Of a stretch of DNA of 64,000 nt, positions 60,891-64,000 are shown in pieces. The notes under the pieces were generated by a model. It did no database searches. It was given only the letters and a program-made list of their open reading frames with translations, and was not told the DNA's origin. A program made the translations under genes and the position numbers. This DNA is from ZC4RG30 sp039932715 (GTDB lineage Bacteria > Pseudomonadota > Gammaproteobacteria > Steroidobacterales > Steroidobacteraceae), in NCBI GenBank assembly GCA_039932715.1, contig JBDTPN010000013.1, positions 1 to 64,000 of the forward strand. The letters run 5' to 3'. Numbering within the stretch: position 1 is the stretch's first letter; each line of letters begins with the position of its first letter.

Positions 60891-61262
60891 ATGAAAGTCA
60901 GCGCAGCCGAAAGCAGAATACTGAAAGTTCTCTGGCAGGCGCACGGTCCGATGCCAGCCGATGAGGTAGTCACGATGCTGGGCAAGAAGCCAGTGTGGTC
61001 CGACGGAACGGTGCGCACTTTTCTTGCACGTCTGGTGAAGAAGAAGGCCGTTGCCGTGCAGAAGGACGGACGGCGTTATCTCTATCGACCGCTGGTGAGT
61101 CGCGAAGACTATGCGCACCAGGAGAGCCGCAACCTCATTGATCGACTGTTCAACGGGCGCATTGCCCCATTCGTCACTCAGTTCTCGGAAAGGCAGGATC
61201 TTAGCCAGGAAGAGATCGCGGAACTTAAGGTTCTGATAAAGAGGCTCGACCGTGAACGCTGA
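60891..61262 (+). CDS. BlaI/MecI/CopY-family transcriptional repressor
   Basis: A 123-residue winged-helix repressor: SAAESRILKVLWQAHGPMPADEV, then WSDGTVRTFLARLVKKKAVAVQKDGRRYLYRP, then a dimerisation tail with NLIDRLFNGRIAPFV. In bla systems the partner protease triggers cleavage in this tail. ATG 60891 was chosen; the longer frame starts inside the promoter. Two TACAnnTGTA operators lie upstream, and the protease gene overlaps its end by 11 bases. Confidence 0.92.
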   Translation: MKVSAAESRILKVLWQAHGPMPADEVVTMLGKKPVWSDGTVRTFLARLVKKKAVAVQKDGRRYLYRPLVSREDYAHQESRNLIDRLFNGRIAPFVTQFSERQDLSQEEIAELKVLIKRLDRER

Positions 61263-63012
61263 ATTGATTTTGGCTACGCTGATCCGGGTAAACCTAGTCG
61301 CCAGTGCCGCGATTCTCCTGACTCTTGCCTTGCGTCCGATCCTTAACCGAACTCTTGGCGCGCGTGCGATGTATCGTCTGTGGTTGCTCGTTCCCGTTGC
61401 TGTCTTTGCCAGCTTCATACCGGCGTCGCAAGCTGACTACGGCCCACCTGTTCCGACGGTCGCCACCGCATCTGGATATTCGCCGTTTTCGGCCATGACC
61501 TCGACGATCGAAATAGCTGGCGCAGCCACGCAATCGGCAGTCGAAACAGCAACGGCCTGGATGGCGGTGGTGCACTCGCCGGCTGGGGTTGGTCCGGGCG
61601 TCGCTACGGTTCTGATCATCTTATGGGTCCTGGTGGCAACGTTGCTTCTCGCGCGCGCCGTGATCGTTAGCCACAGAGTTGTTGCGGATTCAACGCTTGG
61701 TCCAGCGTTGGTTGGAGTGTTCAGACCCAGATTGATCTTGCCACGGGATTTCGCCGCTCGATTCAATGAGCGCGAACAAGCGCTGGTCCTGGCCCACGAA
61801 GCGACCCACCGGGCTGCTGGCCATACCCTTATCAATGCATTTGTCGAACTCGGACGGTGCCTGAATTGGATGAACCCTCTCGTCCACTTCGGCGCGTTCT
61901 GCGCGCGAGCCGATCAGGAGCTGTCCTGCGACGCAGCTGTACTTGAGCAGTATCCCGACGAACGCAGCACGTATGCGCAGGCACTGCTCAAGACCCAGGT
62001 CGCGCTCGCCTTTACACCGCTCGGTTGCGCGTGGCCCGGGCGGTCACGGGGGCTACTTCGAATGAGAATCGAAATGCTTACTCGTCGTTCGCCTGGTCGC
62101 TCGCGCACCGCCACCGGCATGGTTACGGTTGCCTCCTTGATTGCGGGAAGCGGCTACGCTGCATGGTCGGCCCAGTATTCAGGACTTCAATTGTCTGCAC
62201 CCTCATCGGCGTCGCTTCCGCTGCTGAGCGTCCCAGCGCTCGATCATGACGCGCGAGCAGCAGCTCCGATATCTACAGATGCGCGTCAGTCGACGAAGTC
62301 TGGCCAGCCAAATGCTCATGTGCTGGCGGCCGTCGCAAACACCGCCCGGAATACGCCGGCCGTCCGCTCCACTGCTCCCTATATTCCATCCGAACCGCCC
62401 CCTGGCCTGCTAACTCCGCTTGAAGCAAACTTGCACACCATTTACGTGAAAGCCGCGCAGGCGGGTGACATCGATCTAGTATTCATTGGCGACAGCACGG
62501 TGGAATTCTGGCGCAACGACTGGGGTGGGAGATCGGTGTGGAATAGCACCTACGTTCCGCTCAAGGCAGTCAACTTCGGTGTGCAAGGGGCGCACACCAA
62601 GAGCGTGCTGTGGCGCCTGCAAAACGGCGAACTCGATGGCTTCAAGGCGAAGGTGTTTGTACTGCTGGCATTGGGTGTTGCCGACCGCGCAAACCGCGGA
62701 CTTGAATTTCCGGAAATCGTCGCAGGGGATGCCGCCATCGTCGCGGAAATCCGCAAACGTCAGCCCCAAGCGAAGATTTTGCTTATCACCATTCGGCGAG
62801 GCTATCCCGAACCGGCTACGTCATTTGTCGCCTCGATCGACAGCGAACTCGCAAAGCTCGCGGACGACAAGAATGTCTTCTCCCTTGACATTCGCGACCG
62901 GTTCGTCGGATTGGATGGCATTTACGCCGCAGGCCATGGTGCCAGCCTTAGTCCTGTGGGCTACGCGGTTTGGGCCAAGGCGATGAATCCGAGACTCGCG
63001 GAACTGATGTGA
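61252..63012 (+). CDS. M56 (BlaR1-like) metalloprotease fused to a degenerate SGNH/GDSL-hydrolase domain
   Basis: A 586-residue protein. Residues 1-315 are a BlaR1-type membrane protease: hydrophobic segments at about 5-28, 40-55, 115-137 and 288-306, gluzincin motif HEATH (182-186) and candidate third zinc ligand Glu223 (DQELSCDAAVL). A Ser/Ala/Pro-rich linker (about 312-390) leads to residues 395-586, an SGNH-type domain with DLVFIGDSTVEFW (Ser415), NFGVQGAHTKSVLWRLQNGE and LSPVGYAVWA. BlaR1 normally carries a penicillin-binding domain here. Block III reads LGVAD instead of GxND, and the usual block V His position reads SLSPVGY. Start is GTG with GAGG 7 bases upstream. Confidence 0.85.
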   Translation: MNAELILATLIRVNLVASAAILLTLALRPILNRTLGARAMYRLWLLVPVAVFASFIPASQADYGPPVPTVATASGYSPFSAMTSTIEIAGAATQSAVETATAWMAVVHSPAGVGPGVATVLIILWVLVATLLLARAVIVSHRVVADSTLGPALVGVFRPRLILPRDFAARFNEREQALVLAHEATHRAAGHTLINAFVELGRCLNWMNPLVHFGAFCARADQELSCDAAVLEQYPDERSTYAQALLKTQVALAFTPLGCAWPGRSRGLLRMRIEMLTRRSPGRSRTATGMVTVASLIAGSGYAAWSAQYSGLQLSAPSSASLPLLSVPALDHDARAAAPISTDARQSTKSGQPNAHVLAAVANTARNTPAVRSTAPYIPSEPPPGLLTPLEANLHTIYVKAAQAGDIDLVFIGDSTVEFWRNDWGGRSVWNSTYVPLKAVNFGVQGAHTKSVLWRLQNGELDGFKAKVFVLLALGVADRANRGLEFPEIVAGDAAIVAEIRKRQPQAKILLITIRRGYPEPATSFVASIDSELAKLADDKNVFSLDIRDRFVGLDGIYAAGHGASLSPVGYAVWAKAMNPRLAELM

Positions 63013-63042
63013 TAGGGACTTGACTGCAACGAGAGGCAAGTA

Positions 63043-63999
63043 ATGTCGTTCGGTGTTTCGATAATTCATAAGCGAATGTGGTGCAACCGCATGGCGCTAG
63101 CGTTGAGTATCGCGCTGACCGCAACGGGGCTTCCCGCGCGCGCCGCTACCTCTGCTGTGGCTACGTTGTCCGGTGAATTTCGCGACTGCCCCATGTGTCC
63201 AGAGATGGTTCGCGTGCCCGCAGGGACGTTTTCCATGGGTGACGAATCCGCCGCAGCCAAGACGGATGAAAAGCCGGTTCACGCCGTCACGGTGGCCGCA
63301 TTTGCCGCCGGCAAATATGAAATAACGGTTGGTGAATACGCGGCCTTTGTCGCGGCAACCAATCGCGAGACCCTCGACTGGTGTCGCACCGACCGCGACC
63401 ATGACGGCAGATGGCAGGACGATGCTACTGCGACCTGGCGCGATCCCGGATTCCCGCAGACCGATCGTCATCCGGTTGTCTGCGTGACATGGGCTGACGC
63501 CAACCCCTACGCGGCGTGGCTCACACAAGTGAGCGGCAAGTCCTATCGCCTGTTGACCGAACCGGAGTGGGAGTACGCCGGGCGTTCAGGCACGACAGCT
63601 CAGTTCTTTTGGGGCGACGATCCGAACGGCATGTGCGCTTATGCTAATGGTCCGGATCAGGCGGCACTGACGCAGTTTCCCAACTGGCCCATAGCCGCAT
63701 GCAATGACGGCCAGGTGTTCGCAGCGCCGGTTGGCAGCTATCGGCCCAACGCCTTCGGGCTCTACGACACCGCGGGAAACGTCTGGGAGTGGACGCAGGA
63801 CTGCTACACAACGTCCTACGCGGCCACATCGCAGAGCGTGCCCTCCGACACCATCACCACTTGCCCACGGCGGGCGCTGCGCGGCGGCTCGTGGGTCCGG
63901 GGGCTGGTGGACCTACGCTCTTCGCAGCGTAACGGTCTTCCCCCGCCACAAATCCGGGGCGGCGACATTGGTTTCCGCGTGGCCAGATCGCCGCCTTGA
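63043..63999 (+). CDS. Secreted formylglycine-generating-enzyme-like (SUMF1-domain) protein
   Basis: A 318-residue protein with an N-terminal hydrophobic export segment (about 16-35, ending in an ARA-type cleavage site). The SUMF1 fold is clear: EMVRVPAGTFSMGDE (54-68), YEITVGEYAAFVAAT, VTWADANPYAAWL, YRLLTEPEWEYAGRSG, GNVWEWTQDCY and RALRGGSWVRG. The paired active-site cysteines of true formylglycine-generating enzymes are not visible in the LRGGSW-to-FRVAR segment, so another function is likely. Start ATG 63043 has GAGAGG 6 bases upstream. It lies 30 bases after the M56-SGNH gene, probably in the same operon. Confidence 0.87.
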   Translation: MSFGVSIIHKRMWCNRMALALSIALTATGLPARAATSAVATLSGEFRDCPMCPEMVRVPAGTFSMGDESAAAKTDEKPVHAVTVAAFAAGKYEITVGEYAAFVAATNRETLDWCRTDRDHDGRWQDDATATWRDPGFPQTDRHPVVCVTWADANPYAAWLTQVSGKSYRLLTEPEWEYAGRSGTTAQFFWGDDPNGMCAYANGPDQAALTQFPNWPIAACNDGQVFAAPVGSYRPNAFGLYDTAGNVWEWTQDCYTTSYAATSQSVPSDTITTCPRRALRGGSWVRGLVDLRSSQRNGLPPPQIRGGDIGFRVARSPP

Positions 64000-64000
64000 A

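Noticed and set aside
1..64000. CRISPR arrays, tRNA or rRNA genes, insertion sequences
   Set aside because: No regularly spaced repeats, no tRNA-like ends, no rRNA stretches and no transposase or integrase frame were seen on reading the gaps.

Overview
The window is a 64 kb stretch of GC-rich chromosome from a Gammaproteobacterium. The gene orders pcm-surE, ispF-ispD-ftsB-eno-kdsA-pyrG, accA-dnaE-rnhB-lpxB-lpxA-fabZ-lpxD-skp-bamA-rseP-dxr-cdsA-uppS-frr-pyrH-tsf-rpsB and map-glnD-dapC-dapD are typical of that class. A GTP-type PEP carboxykinase and the glnD-dapC-dapD order point towards Xanthomonadales/Nevskiales-like or Steroidobacter-like lineages; this placement is inference. No rRNA, tRNA, CRISPR array, insertion sequence or integrase gene was seen.

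Layout. 1-1.6 kb: start of an unidentified minus-strand gene, an Mth938-like protein and an FKBP lipoprotein. 2-30 kb: a long leftward block of essential genes for isoprenoid (ispD, ispF, dxr, uppS), lipid A (kdsA, lpxA, lpxB, lpxD), fatty acid (accA, fabZ), envelope assembly (skp, bamA, rseP, ftsB), nucleotide (pyrG, pyrH), replication (dnaE, rnhB) and translation (rpsB, tsf, frr, tilS) functions. Many of its genes overlap by 1-4 nt. 30-35.5 kb: rightward map-glnD-dapC-dapD. 35.5-42.1 kb: a leftward phosphate operon (porin-pstS-pstC-pstA-pstB2-pstB1-phoU1) behind a clear Pho box. This block separates dapD from dapE. 44.1-46.9 kb: phoB-phoR-phoU2 (then dsbB) behind a second Pho box. 47-53.6 kb: tsaB, a DinG/YoaA helicase, GTP-PEPCK, a cyclase/FHA protein and dusA.

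53.6-64 kb is accessory. The 5' end of dusA recurs at about 56.7 and 60.4 kb. Each copy lies near tandem AGGTGAC-type repeats that look like integrase arm sites. These att-like copies partition small regulator-plus-effector modules: (i) PadR regulator, 8-TM protein with a permease-prefix-like N-terminus, alpha/beta hydrolase; (ii) TetR regulator with a divergent alpha/beta hydrolase, then a membrane-anchored protein, ECF sigma factor and small one-TM protein; (iii) BlaI-type repressor, an M56 (BlaR1-like) protease fused to a degenerate SGNH-hydrolase domain, and a formylglycine-generating-enzyme-like secreted protein.

The most interesting items are the tandem dusA att array and the BlaI/M56-SGNH system. 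In the latter, the beta-lactam sensor domain of BlaR1 appears to be replaced by an SGNH domain that keeps its GDS serine but seems to lack the other catalytic blocks.
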